Part shown: positions 46,844-57,428 of the stretch, in pieces
Position numbering within the stretch: the first letter of the stretch is position 1
Layout: each line of letters begins with the position of its first letter
Origin: Victivallales bacterium
GTDB lineage: Bacteria; Verrucomicrobiota; Lentisphaeria; Victivallales; UBA1829
Direction of reading: 5' to 3'
DNA: 64,000 nucleotides
Assembly: GCA_016285345.1 (NCBI GenBank)
Contig: JAEEQN010000001.1
Coordinates: forward strand, 123,865-187,864
Program-made: the position numbers and the translations under genes
Notes under the pieces: generated by a model
The model's database searches: none
Seen by the model: the letters and a program-made list of their open reading frames with translations, nothing else
What the model was told of the DNA's origin: nothing

Positions 46844-48814
46844 TTACAGATGCGCTGTATTGTCCGGATGATATGTGTTTACCATTGCCGCTACCTGGTT
46901 GCGAATGTCTTTCCTGTTGCAATAGGCGACAGTCATCAGATCATCGAGCTGTGTTAAGAACACATCTATGTCAAATGGAATTGGGCATCCGATAAGGATA
47001 AGATCGTTCTCTGTCTTCTTCAGGCCTTCCTCTGCCATGAGCTTCTCTTCATACAGCTTTTCACCGGGGCGGAGACCGGAGTAAACGATCTTGATGTCGA
47101 TGTCCGGTCGATATCCGCTCAGCTTGATGAGATTCCGGGCAAGCGTGTCGATCTTCACCGGGCTCCCCATATCAAGGACGAAGATTTCCCCTCCATGGGC
47201 ATATGTGCCGGCGAGCATTACGAGAGAAACCGCTTCCGGAATTGTCATAAAGTATCGGATGATATCCGGATGAGTTACCGTCACCGGTCCACCCTTCTCA
47301 ATTTGCTTTTTAAAGACGGGAATAACAGATCCGTTGGAACCCAGCACATTGCCAAACCGGACAGCCACGAATTCCGTCTTTACGTTCTTGAAAATACTCC
47401 CGATTTCATCCTTATCGATATTATCTTCGCTGGCGTGCGTGAAGAGTTGCGGGATCTCTGCTGCTTTCCCCGCTTTGATCTTTGCGTCAAAGGACTGAAT
47501 GATCATCTCGCATAACCGCTTTGATGCGCCCATAATATTGGTGGGATTCACAGCCTTGTCCGTAGAAATGAGGACAAACCGCTCACAGCCGTGCACCATG
47601 GCCGCATAGGCGGTTTTATAGGTGCCGATGGCGTTGTTCTTGATCGCCTCGCAAGGACTGTCCTCCATCAACGGAACATGCTTATGCGCAGCCGCGTGAT
47701 AAACAATCTGCGGCTTGTACTCATCGAATATCTTGAACAGGCGACGACTGTCGCGGACAGAACCGATGAGCGTCACCAGATTGACCTCAGGATGCTTCTC
47801 CTTCAGTTCCAGCTGAATCGCATATGCGTTGTTTTCATAAACATCAAATATGATCAGCTGCTTTGGATTATGGGCAGCAATCTGTCTGCACAATTCGGAG
47901 CCAATGGAACCGCCTCCGCCGGTCACCAGTACAACTTTCCCGTTGATAAAGTTGAAGACTTCCTGCATGTCGGCCGTAATCGGTTCTCTGCCAAGCAAAT
48001 CTTCAACAGAAACATCCGTCATGTCGCTGGCATGGATCTCTCCAAGGACAAACTGGTACATCCCCGGAAGCTGTTTCAGCTGGCAATCCGTCACGTTGCA
48101 TATGCCAATGATTTCTTTCCTGTCTTCGGCAGAAGCAGAGGGTATCGCCATATAGATTTTCGTTACGTGATACTTCTTGACATTGGTCAGGATATCATCC
48201 CGTCCGCCAACGATGGGCACTCCTTCAATAAACCTGCCCCACTTGTTCGGGTTGTCATCAATACAGCAAACGACCTTATCGTTTACCTCTTTTGTTCTGT
48301 TGATATCCCGAAGAATCATCTGTCCCGCGGAACCGGCTCCTATCAACATCACTCGGCCAACCGTCTCATCCGTTTTCCTGTACACGGTTTGCAGGAGCAG
48401 AATAAACCTGTACGAAAACCGAATTGCAACCAGGAACATCAGTTGAGTGGCTCCTCCCCACAGGTAAAAGGAGATCGGCATTCTTCCGTAGACTGCTGTA
48501 ATGATTACGGAATACAACAACGATAAAACGATACATATCTCTACGACTTTTATCAATTCGACGACGCTTGCAAAACGCCAGATGATTTTATATAGCCTGG
48601 TTACCCAAAAAACAATAATACAGATGATTGCATAAAACGCTATCGATCTAACATAGGCGGACAAGAACGCCGACGGGATGGTGGTATAGACAAAATCAAA
48701 ACGCGCCCACAAGGCGACGAAATACGAGAGCAGAATTGCAGAAAAGTCATACAGCATTAACAAAATCGCCACTATCTGCCAATGCTCAAGTATATGTGCT
48801 TTTCTGGTTTCCAT
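46844..48814 (-). CDS. NDP-sugar 4,6-dehydratase (PglF/WbpM/CapD-like)
   Basis: N-terminal TM region; VLVTGGGGSIGSELCRQIAAHNPKQLIIFD; FVLISTDKAVNPTNIMGASKRLCEM. Confidence 0.95.
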   Translation of the reverse strand: METRKAHILEHWQIVAILLMLYDFSAILLSYFVALWARFDFVYTTIPSAFLSAYVRSIAFYAIICIIVFWVTRLYKIIWRFASVVELIKVVEICIVLSLLYSVIITAVYGRMPISFYLWGGATQLMFLVAIRFSYRFILLLQTVYRKTDETVGRVMLIGAGSAGQMILRDINRTKEVNDKVVCCIDDNPNKWGRFIEGVPIVGGRDDILTNVKKYHVTKIYMAIPSASAEDRKEIIGICNVTDCQLKQLPGMYQFVLGEIHASDMTDVSVEDLLGREPITADMQEVFNFINGKVVLVTGGGGSIGSELCRQIAAHNPKQLIIFDVYENNAYAIQLELKEKHPEVNLVTLIGSVRDSRRLFKIFDEYKPQIVYHAAAHKHVPLMEDSPCEAIKNNAIGTYKTAYAAMVHGCERFVLISTDKAVNPTNIMGASKRLCEMIIQSFDAKIKAGKAAEIPQLFTHASEDNIDKDEIGSIFKNVKTEFVAVRFGNVLGSNGSVIPVFKKQIEKGGPVTVTHPDIIRYFMTIPEAVSLVMLAGTYAHGGEIFVLDMGSPVKIDTLARNLIKLSGYRPDIDIKIVYSGLRPGEKLYEEKLMAEEGLKKTENDLILIGCPIPFDIDVFLTQLDDLMTVAYCNRKDIRNQVAAMVNTYHPDNTAHL

Positions 48815-48951
48815 GGGTATGCGTTCCTAGGTTTTTACAAGTTAAATCCTACTGTTCGCGGTTTCTCGTTCCAGCGCGTTCGAGTTCGCCGGCCGCAAGA
48901 AAGATACGGTCGGAATCATTGGAAAACGGCGTGATGATCTTGAAACACCTG

Positions 48952-49983
48952 TCATAGTTGAGGAAAGCCCGTCTCCGAGCCGTGCCGTACGATTTCAGGT
49001 TTGATGACTTCGACATCATATTCCTTCAGCTCTCGCTTCATGTCGTCGAACGTGTCGTCGCGGTAGATGCCGATGATCGCGCCGCCGGAACCTGTGAACT
49101 TGGCGGAAGCGCCGAACTGGCGTGCGATCCGCACCATGCGGCGGTTCTTTTCGCTCACGGACGAACCGCAGACCTCGCAGCGGAGGTCGAAGTTGCGGTC
49201 AAGCAAAGTGGGCAGGAGGTCATACCGGTGCGAAGCAAGCGCGTCACGGACCTTGTCGGTCAGCTCGGCCCATTCGCGGACTGCGGCGTGGACTTCCGGC
49301 ACGCCCGCCTCGTAGTCGAGCGCGAGGCGGCTGTGGAGAATTTCCGATCCCTCGGCAAGGTCGGTGCGGTAGGCAATGAAGAGCGGCAGGTCGTCCGGAA
49401 TTTCGATCGGTTCATAAATACCGTAACCGAACTTCTCCATGTGCTCTTTGTTAAAGTCCATGTAGACCGGTGTCTCGTAGACCTGCGCCACGCGGTCCTG
49501 AAGTCCGGCTTTGATGCCGAGTTCGTCGAGCTCGACGGACAGCACCAGATTCGCCAGTACCGGTTTCGGGATTTCGATTTGGAAGAAGCGGATCATGGCG
49601 CGCATGGTAGCCGTGATGATGGCGGAGGAGCCCGCCATCCCGAGGCGGTTCGGAATGTCCGACTGGTAGCGCAGCGTGAAGTTGTCGTCGCTGAGCTTAA
49701 TATGTTCATTTGTGCAGTAAGTGTAGAAGGTCTTCACGCAGGCTTTGAGCAGACGGATGCCGCCGTAGTAGCCGAACTTCGTGATGCTGCTCGTGAGGTC
49801 CGCCATGTTTTCGTAGGTGTTGTAATCCAGCATGGATGGCAGGATCTCGAGGGTGGGCGATTCGTACAGCGTGACCTCGGCGCTGTAGTTGCGGAATACG
49901 AATGCGATTGTCTTGCCATAGTAGCCGTCGGACGGATTGCCGATGAGCGCTGCGCGCGGATATGCTTTTTCACGAATGATCAT
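48952..49983 (-). CDS. GHMP kinase (glucuronokinase-like)
   Basis: YPRAALIGNPSDGYYGKTIAFVFRNYSAEV; PNRLGMAGSSAIITATMRAMIRFF; AKFTGSGGAIIGIY. Confidence 0.88.
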   Translation of the reverse strand: MIIREKAYPRAALIGNPSDGYYGKTIAFVFRNYSAEVTLYESPTLEILPSMLDYNTYENMADLTSSITKFGYYGGIRLLKACVKTFYTYCTNEHIKLSDDNFTLRYQSDIPNRLGMAGSSAIITATMRAMIRFFQIEIPKPVLANLVLSVELDELGIKAGLQDRVAQVYETPVYMDFNKEHMEKFGYGIYEPIEIPDDLPLFIAYRTDLAEGSEILHSRLALDYEAGVPEVHAAVREWAELTDKVRDALASHRYDLLPTLLDRNFDLRCEVCGSSVSEKNRRMVRIARQFGASAKFTGSGGAIIGIYRDDTFDDMKRELKEYDVEVIKPEIVRHGSETGFPQL

Positions 49984-49993
49984 GGTTCATTCC

Positions 49994-51178
49994 TCAATCT
50001 ACCCGGAACAGGTCACGGGTATAGACTTTTTCCGCGACATCCTTCAAGTCCTCACTCCAGCGATTCGCCAGAATGATGTCGCTTTGTTCTTTGAACTGGT
50101 TCAAATCGCGAATGACGCGGCTGTTGAAGAAAGAGTCCTCTTTCATGCTCGGTTCATAGATGATGAGTTCAATCCCTTTGGCCTTCAACCGCTTCATGAC
50201 CCCCTGAATCGAAGACTGTCTGAAATTGTCGGAACCGGCTTTCATCGTCAGTCGATAGATTCCAACGACATTCGGATTCCTGTCCAGAATCTGTTCTGCA
50301 ATGAAATCCTTTCTAGTGCTGTTTGCGGCAACGATGGCGGAAATGATGTTTTGAGGGACATTGTTATAGTTGGCAAGCAGTTGTTTTGTGTCTTTCGGCA
50401 GGCAATACCCGCCATATCCATAGGATGGATTGTTGTAATGGTCTCCGATTCTGGGATCCAGGCAGACACCTTCGATGATTGACCTTGAATCCAGCCCGCG
50501 AACCGCGGCATAAGTATCAAGCTCGTTGAAGAAACTGACGCGCAGCGCGAGATAAGTGTTGGCAAAAAGTTTTACAGCTTCAGCCTCGGTCGGATTCATA
50601 ATCCGGATTTCGATGTTTTCCTTCAGGGCGGCGTTTTTCAGGAGGTTGGCAAACGTTTCGGCGGCTTTGTGCAGGCGAACGTTCCGGACCGGCGTGCCGA
50701 CGATGATTCTGCTCGGATACAGGTTGTCATAAAGCGCCCGGCCTTCGCGGAGAAATTCCGGACTGAACAGGATATTGTCGCAGCAGTACTTCTCGCGTAC
50801 GCTCTCCGTGAATCCGACCGGGACCGTGCTTTTGATGATCATCACGGCATCCGGATTGACTGCAATGACCTGCTGGATGACAGACTCAACGCTTGATGTG
50901 TCAAAATAGTTGAGCTTCGGGTCGTAGTTCGTCGGAGTGGAAATAATGACGAACTCGGCATCCTGATATGCGCTGTTCCCGTCTGTCGTTGCTTCCAAAT
51001 CGAGCTTTTTTGTGGAGAGATACTCCTGGATTTCTTTGTCAATGATCGGGGATTTTTTCGCGTTGATCATGCTGACTTTTTCCGGTACAAGATCAACGGC
51101 CTTGACGGTATTATGCTGGGAAAGCAATACGGCCATGGAAAGACCGACATATCCGGTTCCTGCTACTGCGATTTTCAT
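49994..51178 (-). CDS. ugd: UDP-glucose 6-dehydrogenase
   Basis: [76 protein letters not shown]. Confidence 0.95.
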   Translation of the reverse strand: MKIAVAGTGYVGLSMAVLLSQHNTVKAVDLVPEKVSMINAKKSPIIDKEIQEYLSTKKLDLEATTDGNSAYQDAEFVIISTPTNYDPKLNYFDTSSVESVIQQVIAVNPDAVMIIKSTVPVGFTESVREKYCCDNILFSPEFLREGRALYDNLYPSRIIVGTPVRNVRLHKAAETFANLLKNAALKENIEIRIMNPTEAEAVKLFANTYLALRVSFFNELDTYAAVRGLDSRSIIEGVCLDPRIGDHYNNPSYGYGGYCLPKDTKQLLANYNNVPQNIISAIVAANSTRKDFIAEQILDRNPNVVGIYRLTMKAGSDNFRQSSIQGVMKRLKAKGIELIIYEPSMKEDSFFNSRVIRDLNQFKEQSDIILANRWSEDLKDVAEKVYTRDLFRVD

Positions 51179-51240
51179 GCTGAATTATTCTGTTGTTTTG
51201 TGCTGTGGGTAGAAAGGGGAGCTTTGAGATCCGGTCGTAA

Positions 51241-52107
51241 TCATTCTTCAACCAGTCTCAACAGATACTGTCCATACTCGGTCTTCATCATGTCTTTGAC
51301 GCTTTCGCGGACCTCGTCGGCGGTCATCCAGCCGTTCTCATAGGCGATTTCCTGGAGGCAGGCGATCTGAAGTCCCTGACGGGTCTCGACTGTACGGATG
51401 AAGTTCGCGGCATCGAGCATGGAATCATGTGTGCCGGTGTCGAGCCAGGCATAACCGCGTTTGAAGATTTCGACGTGAAGCTGGCCGCGGCTAAGGTATT
51501 CATTATTGACGGCGGTGATCTCGAGTTCGCCGCGCGCGGAGGGCTTGATGTTTTTCGCGATGTTTACGACGTCGTTGTCGTAGAAATAGAGTCCGGTCAC
51601 GGCGTAGTTCGATTTCGGGTGAACGGGTTTCTCCTCGATGGAGATCGCCTTGCCGTTCGAATCGAATTCGACCACGCCGAAACGCTCCGGGTCGCACACG
51701 TGGTAGCCGAACACGGTTGCGCCGACCTCGCGGTCCGCGGCGTTGTGCAGGAGCTTGCCGAGCTTGGCGCCGTAGAAGATGTTGTCGCCGAGCACGAGCG
51801 CCACGCGGTCATTGCCGATGAATTCCTCGCCGATCAGGAAAGCCTGTGCTAAGCCTTCAGGCTTTGGTTGGACGGCATAACTGAAGTTCACGCCAAAGCG
51901 CGAACCATCCTCCAGCAGACGTTGAAAGCTCGCCTGGTCTTCGGGTGTGGTGATGATGAGGATGTCGCGGATGCCCGCCAGCATGAGCACGCTGATCGGG
52001 TAATAGACCATCGGTTTATCGTACACGCCGAGGAGCTGTTTGGACACTCCGCGGGTAATCGGGTGAAGACGCGTTCCCGCGCCGCCTGCCAGTACAATAC
52101 CTTTCAT
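51241..52107 (-). CDS. rmlA: Glucose-1-phosphate thymidylyltransferase
   Basis: [57 protein letters not shown]. Confidence 0.98.
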   Translation of the reverse strand: MKGIVLAGGAGTRLHPITRGVSKQLLGVYDKPMVYYPISVLMLAGIRDILIITTPEDQASFQRLLEDGSRFGVNFSYAVQPKPEGLAQAFLIGEEFIGNDRVALVLGDNIFYGAKLGKLLHNAADREVGATVFGYHVCDPERFGVVEFDSNGKAISIEEKPVHPKSNYAVTGLYFYDNDVVNIAKNIKPSARGELEITAVNNEYLSRGQLHVEIFKRGYAWLDTGTHDSMLDAANFIRTVETRQGLQIACLQEIAYENGWMTADEVRESVKDMMKTEYGQYLLRLVEE

Positions 52108-52110
52108 GCG

Positions 52111-53175
52111 TTATTCTCCTGTTCCGAGGCGTTCCATTTTATACGAACCGCTGAGTACGTGAGCGCACCAGTCGTCCTTGTGTTCGAGGTACCACAGCAC
52201 GGTTTTGCGGATGCCGCTTTCGAACGTCTCCTGCGGCTTCCAGCCGAGCTCGCGGGCGATCTTTGATGGGTCGATTGCATAACGCAGATCGTGGCCCGGA
52301 CGATCTTTCACATGAACGATTTGCTCGGCGTAGGATTTGCCGTCCGGGCGCGGCTTGAGCTCGTCGAGCAGAGCGCAAATGGTCTTCACGACCTCAATGT
52401 TCTTCTTCTCGTTGTGCCCGCCGATGTTGTACGTCTCGCCTGGAACACCCCGCGTGGCCACGAGGTACAGCGCCCTCGCGTGGTCCTCGACGTACAGCCA
52501 GTCGCGAATCTGGAGTCCTTCGCCGTAAACCGGGAGCTCCTTGCCGTCCAAAGCGTGCAGAATCACCAGAGGGATCAGCTTCTCCGGGAAATGGTACGGC
52601 CCGTAGTTGTTCGAACAGTTCGTGACCACGGTGGGGAGGCCGAAGGTGCGTTTCCACGCGCGGACCAGGTGGTCGCTCGACGCCTTGCTGGCGCTGTACG
52701 GCGAACTCGGCGCATACGGAGTGGTCTCGCGGAAGAAATCCTCCGGGCCGTTCAGGTCGCCATAGACCTCGTCCGTGGAGATGTGGTGGAACTTGAACTT
52801 GACTTTCGCTTCGTCGTCCAGCGTGTGATAATATTTCCGCGCCGCCTCAAGCAGCGTGTACGTGCCGACGATGTTCGTCTGGATGAACTCGCCGGGACCG
52901 TCGATCGAACGGTCCACATGGCTTTCGGCGGCGAGGTGCATCACGTGCGTCGGTTTGAACTCGCTGAACACACGGTCGAGTTCGTCGCGGTCGCAGATGT
53001 CGACCTTCTCGAACTTGAACCGGTCGGATTGCGCGATGGTCGCCAAATTCTCGAGATTTCCTGCGTAAGTGAGCTTGTCGACCACGCAGACGGCGTCCGA
53101 CGTGTCGTTGATGATATGCCGAGCCACGGCCGACCCGATGAATCCGGCTCCGCCGGTAACGATGATACGGTTCAT
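52111..53175 (-). CDS. rmlB: dTDP-glucose 4,6-dehydratase
   Basis: [104 protein letters not shown]. Confidence 0.98.
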   Translation of the reverse strand: MNRIIVTGGAGFIGSAVARHIINDTSDAVCVVDKLTYAGNLENLATIAQSDRFKFEKVDICDRDELDRVFSEFKPTHVMHLAAESHVDRSIDGPGEFIQTNIVGTYTLLEAARKYYHTLDDEAKVKFKFHHISTDEVYGDLNGPEDFFRETTPYAPSSPYSASKASSDHLVRAWKRTFGLPTVVTNCSNNYGPYHFPEKLIPLVILHALDGKELPVYGEGLQIRDWLYVEDHARALYLVATRGVPGETYNIGGHNEKKNIEVVKTICALLDELKPRPDGKSYAEQIVHVKDRPGHDLRYAIDPSKIARELGWKPQETFESGIRKTVLWYLEHKDDWCAHVLSGSYKMERLGTGE

Positions 53176-53270
53176 GATAAAACCTTTAGCAAATTCAAAA
53201 CAAAGAAAAAAACACAGTTGTCGTGTGCATAGAGAAGTGGATTGCGATGGACGGGGGCTGAAAAAAGATG

Positions 53271-53804
53271 TCAGCTGGTGATTCTTTTCAGTTCATCGGC
53301 AGAGACAGGATACTCAACTGTCTTTTCGAGAATTGTAACGTTGACAATGATTGCATTCCGAGCATCATCGCGGCGGATCACTTCGGTTTCGAGTCCTTTC
53401 AGCGGGCCTTGTGTTACAACAACTTTATCTCCACGTCGAATACCCGGATTAACGTAGACTTCCTGCGACTGAGCAAGAATTTCAAACTGATGCAGAGCGT
53501 TCAGTTCACGAATGAGAGTTTCCTCTTCAATGGAAGTCCTAAGCAGCTCAATGTGCACAAAACTTTTTTCTGAACGTTTCAGCTCGTTGCGTTCCTGATC
53601 TCCGGCAGCAAGAAATATGTAGCCGGGAATCATCGGAAGCGGAGTCACGACTTTTGAGCCGTGATGAAGTCGAGCTTTGTTGACGAGCGGCAGAAACACT
53701 GGGACATCCCGTCCGGCAAGGATATCCGCTACTTTTTTTTCCGTCCGTGGACGAAGATAGGCGAATCCCCAGTAACGATCAGCTTGTTTTTCGATAAATG
53801 CCAT
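53271..53804 (-). CDS. NusG/RfaH/UpxY-like transcription antiterminator, first gene of the locus
   Basis: [41 protein letters not shown]...[13 protein letters not shown]...[31 protein letters not shown]-like C-terminal motif. Start set at ATG 53804. Confidence 0.9.
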   Translation of the reverse strand: MAFIEKQADRYWGFAYLRPRTEKKVADILAGRDVPVFLPLVNKARLHHGSKVVTPLPMIPGYIFLAAGDQERNELKRSEKSFVHIELLRTSIEEETLIRELNALHQFEILAQSQEVYVNPGIRRGDKVVVTQGPLKGLETEVIRRDDARNAIIVNVTILEKTVEYPVSADELKRITS

Positions 53805-53871
53805 GTATAAGAATCCGGAATCCGGGGATGCCGTAGCCCCGTCGCGGGAATTGTGATCCCACAACGAGGCA

Positions 53872-53921
53872 TAAAAACAAAAACAGCCGCTAAGTTCAGA
53901 AGAGTCTGAAATAAGCAGCTG
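53872..53921 (-). terminator. Terminator-like hairpin in the leader of the NusG-like gene (putative attenuator)
   Basis: Minus strand: CAGCTGCTTATTTCAGA-CTCT-TCTGAACTTAGCGGCTG followed by TTTTTGTTTTTA; a 17-nt stem with few mismatches and a U-rich tail, about 70 nt upstream of the start codon. Confidence 0.7.
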
Positions 53922-54132
53922 AGTTATGTTTGGGTAGAAGAAAGGCCGGAGCTGAAGCATAAAGAATCCGGGCATCAACGCTGAGTTGTGTCTGCCAAAG
54001 ATATGTCCTGTTTGCTTCAATCATGTCCGGTTTTTTCCTCAGATTGTGTTATGAACTCGCGATGAACATGCGAGCATGACGTTTGAGCTTTCTTCAGAGC
54101 ATGAATGCCCCAAGCAAGTCTCATATATCTTT

Positions 54133-54182
54133 AATATAACATCTGTTTCAATAAAAAACAAGCTCATGTAATAAAAAACAAG
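54133..54182 (-). promoter_or_regulatory. Candidate sigma70-type promoter with two 13-bp direct repeats (CTTGTTTTTTATT, period 20)
   Basis: Minus strand: TTGTTT (54161-54156), N17, TATATT (54138-54133); repeat copies at 54150-54162 and 54170-54182. Confidence 0.4.
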
Positions 54183-54563
54183 ATTATTTCTTGAAGCCAT
54201 AAACGGTGTATGAGGGAACAGCACTGTGTTTTCAGCAGGATGCGACATCGGTTTCCCAGTCTCTGACGTGTTTGGCGCTAAACTCCCGTTTAACCGCACG
54301 GCAGTCCTCCGAGCAAACAGCGAGGAGGGCTGTATTTTGCTGCTCTGCTCGCGCAGGAGCCCCGATACAGAAAGGCATCAGCCGGGAGGATGCCGGAATA
54401 TGCGTGAGCATGGGATCTGTCCTAGATTGTGCTTGTGGGCTATGTGGTAGAGTTTGACTTGCGGTTTGCATATAATAATATATAGCGTAATTATAATTTC
54501 GTCCAAATTGCAAGCCCGTTGGGGGGACGAATCATGAATTCCGACCGAATCTCAGACAAGCGG

Positions 54564-54866
54564 TCATCGCCAACGACAGAAGGGGATCTTGGGATAAAGG
54601 TATTTTTTCACGTTTTCGAAGCCCCGCTTTTCTATCTTGCTGAAGATCTCCTGAGCGGGTTTGTGTCCATGCTTCGCCGCGCTTTTAATCCATTTGATTG
54701 CTTTTTCCTTGTTCTCTTTCACTCCGCCGCAGCCGGTAATGTAAGCCTCGCCAAGATTAAACTCAGCGGACGGTTGTTCTTTTTTGGCGGCTTTTCGCCG
54801 CCATTTGATAGCTTTTGCTTCATCCACGGAAACGCCATAATCGCAGGCATAGAAAAAACCCAACAC
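54564..54866 (-). pseudogene. Sel1-like repeat protein fragment
   Basis: DEAKAIKWRRKAAKKEQPSAEFNLGEAYITGCGGVKENKEKAIKWIKSAAKHGHKPAQ; upstream portion absent at the junction with an IS3 relic. Confidence 0.75.
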
Positions 54867-54879
54867 TGATTTCTAATTC

Positions 54880-55480
54880 AGGCAACGCCTCAGACAGTTG
54901 GGGGTCAAACAGTCCTTTTCCTATCTGGGAATCCCATTAGATAACGCCGTGGCAGAATCTTTCTTCGCCTGCATGAAACGGGATGAGCTTTTGCATCACT
55001 GCTACGATTCGATTGAGGCTCTTGAACAGGCTGTCTCGGAATACTGTCCGCGTTCGCCAAAGACTTGGAAATCTTACTCCAATTGAGGTGGAAGACGCAT
55101 TTTTCGCTCGAAGCTAAACAATAAAACGGTATTTTGGATGTGTCTCATTCAGACTGTCCAAAATACCGTCAGCGTATCACGAACCGATTTCAGCGCCACT
55201 CTTTATGAGGGGAGAAACCACTCACCACTCATTTTTCGCAGCTATTTCTTGCGATAAAAACCGCAACCTATGCGATATTTCTGCAGAAAAAAGAGAATAA
55301 ATCGTCGAAAAATGAACGTAGAGTTCAACAGGTCGACCGCGCTGATTTTTAATTTCACATAGCGGGTCGATTGTTACGCTAAAACCGATCAAAAGAGCAC
55401 GGAATAAAAAACCACGAGAGAGGAAATCTATTCCGATATTTAATATACATCATACATGGAATAATTCAAGTCGCCTTTAT
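54880..55480 (+). mobile_element. IS3-family relic: 3' end of orfB plus right-end non-coding tail
   Basis: GVKQSFSYLGIPLDNAVAESFFACMKRDELLHHCYDSIEALEQAV resembles GVNQSFSNPGTPLDNAVAESFFSCMKREELSHNYYDSVDDLRRDV of 57429..58559; downstream DNA resembles 58560-58890. Confidence 0.8.
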
Positions 55481-55781
55481 GTTTTTCCGTGGCATAACGC
55501 GGTCAGCCCCGGAACTGACTTCGGGGGCTGAGACATAAGAGAAGATTAAAAGGTTTGTTCCGAAATAACCCCTGTCGCCTGTATAAATTCAACCGTTGTC
55601 GAACAGCATCCATCCGAGCAATGCTGCACCACAGGTGCAGCTCAAGTTTGGGTTGCACGTCCAAACCTGGAAACAATTAAAAAAACGCTGCATAACACCA
55701 TATTAGATTTGACTTATTGGCTATGCGATGCTATTTTAATATGTGTTATCGGATTCATGACGCCAAATTACGGAGGCTGAC

Positions 55782-56096
55782 ATGGCGAAAAAAACTGCAA
55801 TCGTACTGCCGAAGACGGAGGAACTCCTGCGTACCTTCGGCGAAAACATTCGTCTGGCGCGCCTGCGCCGGAATATCACGGCGAAACTTGAGGCGGAACG
55901 AGCAGGGATCAGTATCGTGACGCTCGCAAAGATCGAGAATGGCGCACCGACCGTGGCGATAGGGCATTACATGCAAGTTCTCCTGACGCTGGGGCTGGAA
56001 CGTGACATCCTGAAGGTCGCCGCGGACGATGAACTTGGACGGAAGCTTCAGGATATCGGGTTGTCCGTCCGCAGACGCGCATCGAAACGGAGCTGA
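55782..56096 (+). CDS. HipB-like XRE-family antitoxin
   Basis: FGENIRLARLRRNITAKLEAERAGISIVTLAKIENGAPTVAIGHYMQVLLTLGLERDI; directly upstream of the hipA-like gene. Confidence 0.85.
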   Translation: MAKKTAIVLPKTEELLRTFGENIRLARLRRNITAKLEAERAGISIVTLAKIENGAPTVAIGHYMQVLLTLGLERDILKVAADDELGRKLQDIGLSVRRRASKRS

Positions 56097-56098
56097 GT

Positions 56099-57355
56099 AT
56101 GAACACAGGCAAGACTATTTACGTTTACTTCGATCATCGGTCCGCGCGACGGGCGCCTGTTCTGCTCGGCATACTCACGGCGCAGCAGGTCCGGGGCAAG
56201 GAAGTCTTTTCGTTCGAGTTCAGCAAAGACTGGCTGAGGGAACATCCTGGTCAGGCACTTGATCCCGATTTACAGTTGTACGCCGGACCTCAATTCACCA
56301 TGAAACCGAACTTCGGACTCTTCATGGATTCTGCACCGGATCGCTGGGGGCGGAAGCTCATGCAGCGTCGGGAGGCATATCGGGCCCGCCGAGAGGGAGA
56401 ATCGCCGAGGATTCTGATGGAATCCGATTACCTGCTGGGCGTTCATGATGAAGCCCGCATGGGGGCATTGCGCTTCAAAACGAATCCCGACGGGCATTTC
56501 CTGAACGACGATCAGGCTATGGCGGCTCCGCCGTGGGCTCGTTTGCGCGAACTCGAGGAGGCGAGCAGACACGTCGACGATGACAGCGCGGATTCCGAAC
56601 GCGAAAAATGGCTTGCGATGCTGATCGCGCCCGGCTCGTCGTTGGGCGGAGCTCGACCGAAAGCCTGCATTTCTGCTCAGGATGGATCGCAGTGGATCGC
56701 CAAGTTCCCCAGCCACAAGGATACCTCGAATATGTCTGCGTGGGAATACGCGGTCATGCGGATGGCGCGTGATGCGGGTTTGAATGTGCCGGAAATCAAA
56801 TTGGAACACTTTTCCAAGTATGGTTCGACCTTCCTGACCAAACGTTTTGACCGGAATGGTTACGAACGGATTCATTTCGCCTCGGCAATGACACTGCTTG
56901 GCAAAACAGACGGAGCCGACGCCCAGCAGGGCGAAAGCTATCTTGAGCTTGCGGAATTCATCATGCGCTACGGAGCCAGACCAGGCGCCGATTTGCACGA
57001 ACTCTGGCGACGCATCGTTTTCTCCATTGCGGTATCCAACACGGACGACCATCTGCGCAACCACGGTTTTCTGCTGGCGGAATCTGGTTGGAACCTTTCA
57101 CCCGCCTACGACATCAACCCGAATTCGCAGGGACACGGTCTCTCGTTGAACATAACTGACACGGACAACTCCCTTGACTTTGAACTTGCGATGGAGGTCG
57201 CGCTTTTTTTCAGAATCAGTGCCCTCGAGGCGAAGAAGATTCTTAATAAGGTCGGTTCCACCGTTTCAAAGTGGCGGCGTTACGCAACTGGTGCAGGAAT
57301 CGGCCATGCCGAACAGGAGGAAATGGAACCCGCATTCCGAGTGCCGGGGCATTAG
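56099..57355 (+). CDS. HipA-like Ser/Thr kinase toxin
   Basis: GSSLGGARPKACI, WIAKFPSHKDTSNMSAWEYAVMRMARDAGLNVPE, FLTKRFDRNGYERIHFASAMTLLG, SNTDDHLRNHGFL, LSPAYDINPN. Confidence 0.93.
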   Translation: MNTGKTIYVYFDHRSARRAPVLLGILTAQQVRGKEVFSFEFSKDWLREHPGQALDPDLQLYAGPQFTMKPNFGLFMDSAPDRWGRKLMQRREAYRARREGESPRILMESDYLLGVHDEARMGALRFKTNPDGHFLNDDQAMAAPPWARLRELEEASRHVDDDSADSEREKWLAMLIAPGSSLGGARPKACISAQDGSQWIAKFPSHKDTSNMSAWEYAVMRMARDAGLNVPEIKLEHFSKYGSTFLTKRFDRNGYERIHFASAMTLLGKTDGADAQQGESYLELAEFIMRYGARPGADLHELWRRIVFSIAVSNTDDHLRNHGFLLAESGWNLSPAYDINPNSQGHGLSLNITDTDNSLDFELAMEVALFFRISALEAKKILNKVGSTVSKWRRYATGAGIGHAEQEEMEPAFRVPGH

Positions 57356-57428
57356 TCCTTGAATCGTTTTTTGCGAAAAAAATGAACTCAGGAAAACAAT
57401 ATAACAGTTCAATCAAACTCAAACAGAT

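Noticed and set aside
48958-53232. Long plus-strand ORFs (48958..50076, 51427..51852, 52291..53232)
   Set aside because: Shadow ORFs opposite GHMP kinase, rmlA and rmlB.
53805-54020. N-terminal extension of the NusG-like ORF (MKQTGHIFGRHNS...)
   Set aside because: Overlaps the leader hairpin; the NusG homology starts at [12 protein letters not shown].
54017-54124. Possible leader peptide MRLAWGIHALKKAQTSCSHVHREFITQSEEKTGHD
   Set aside because: Its ATG would lie almost at the predicted transcription start with no room for a ribosome-binding site; not supported.
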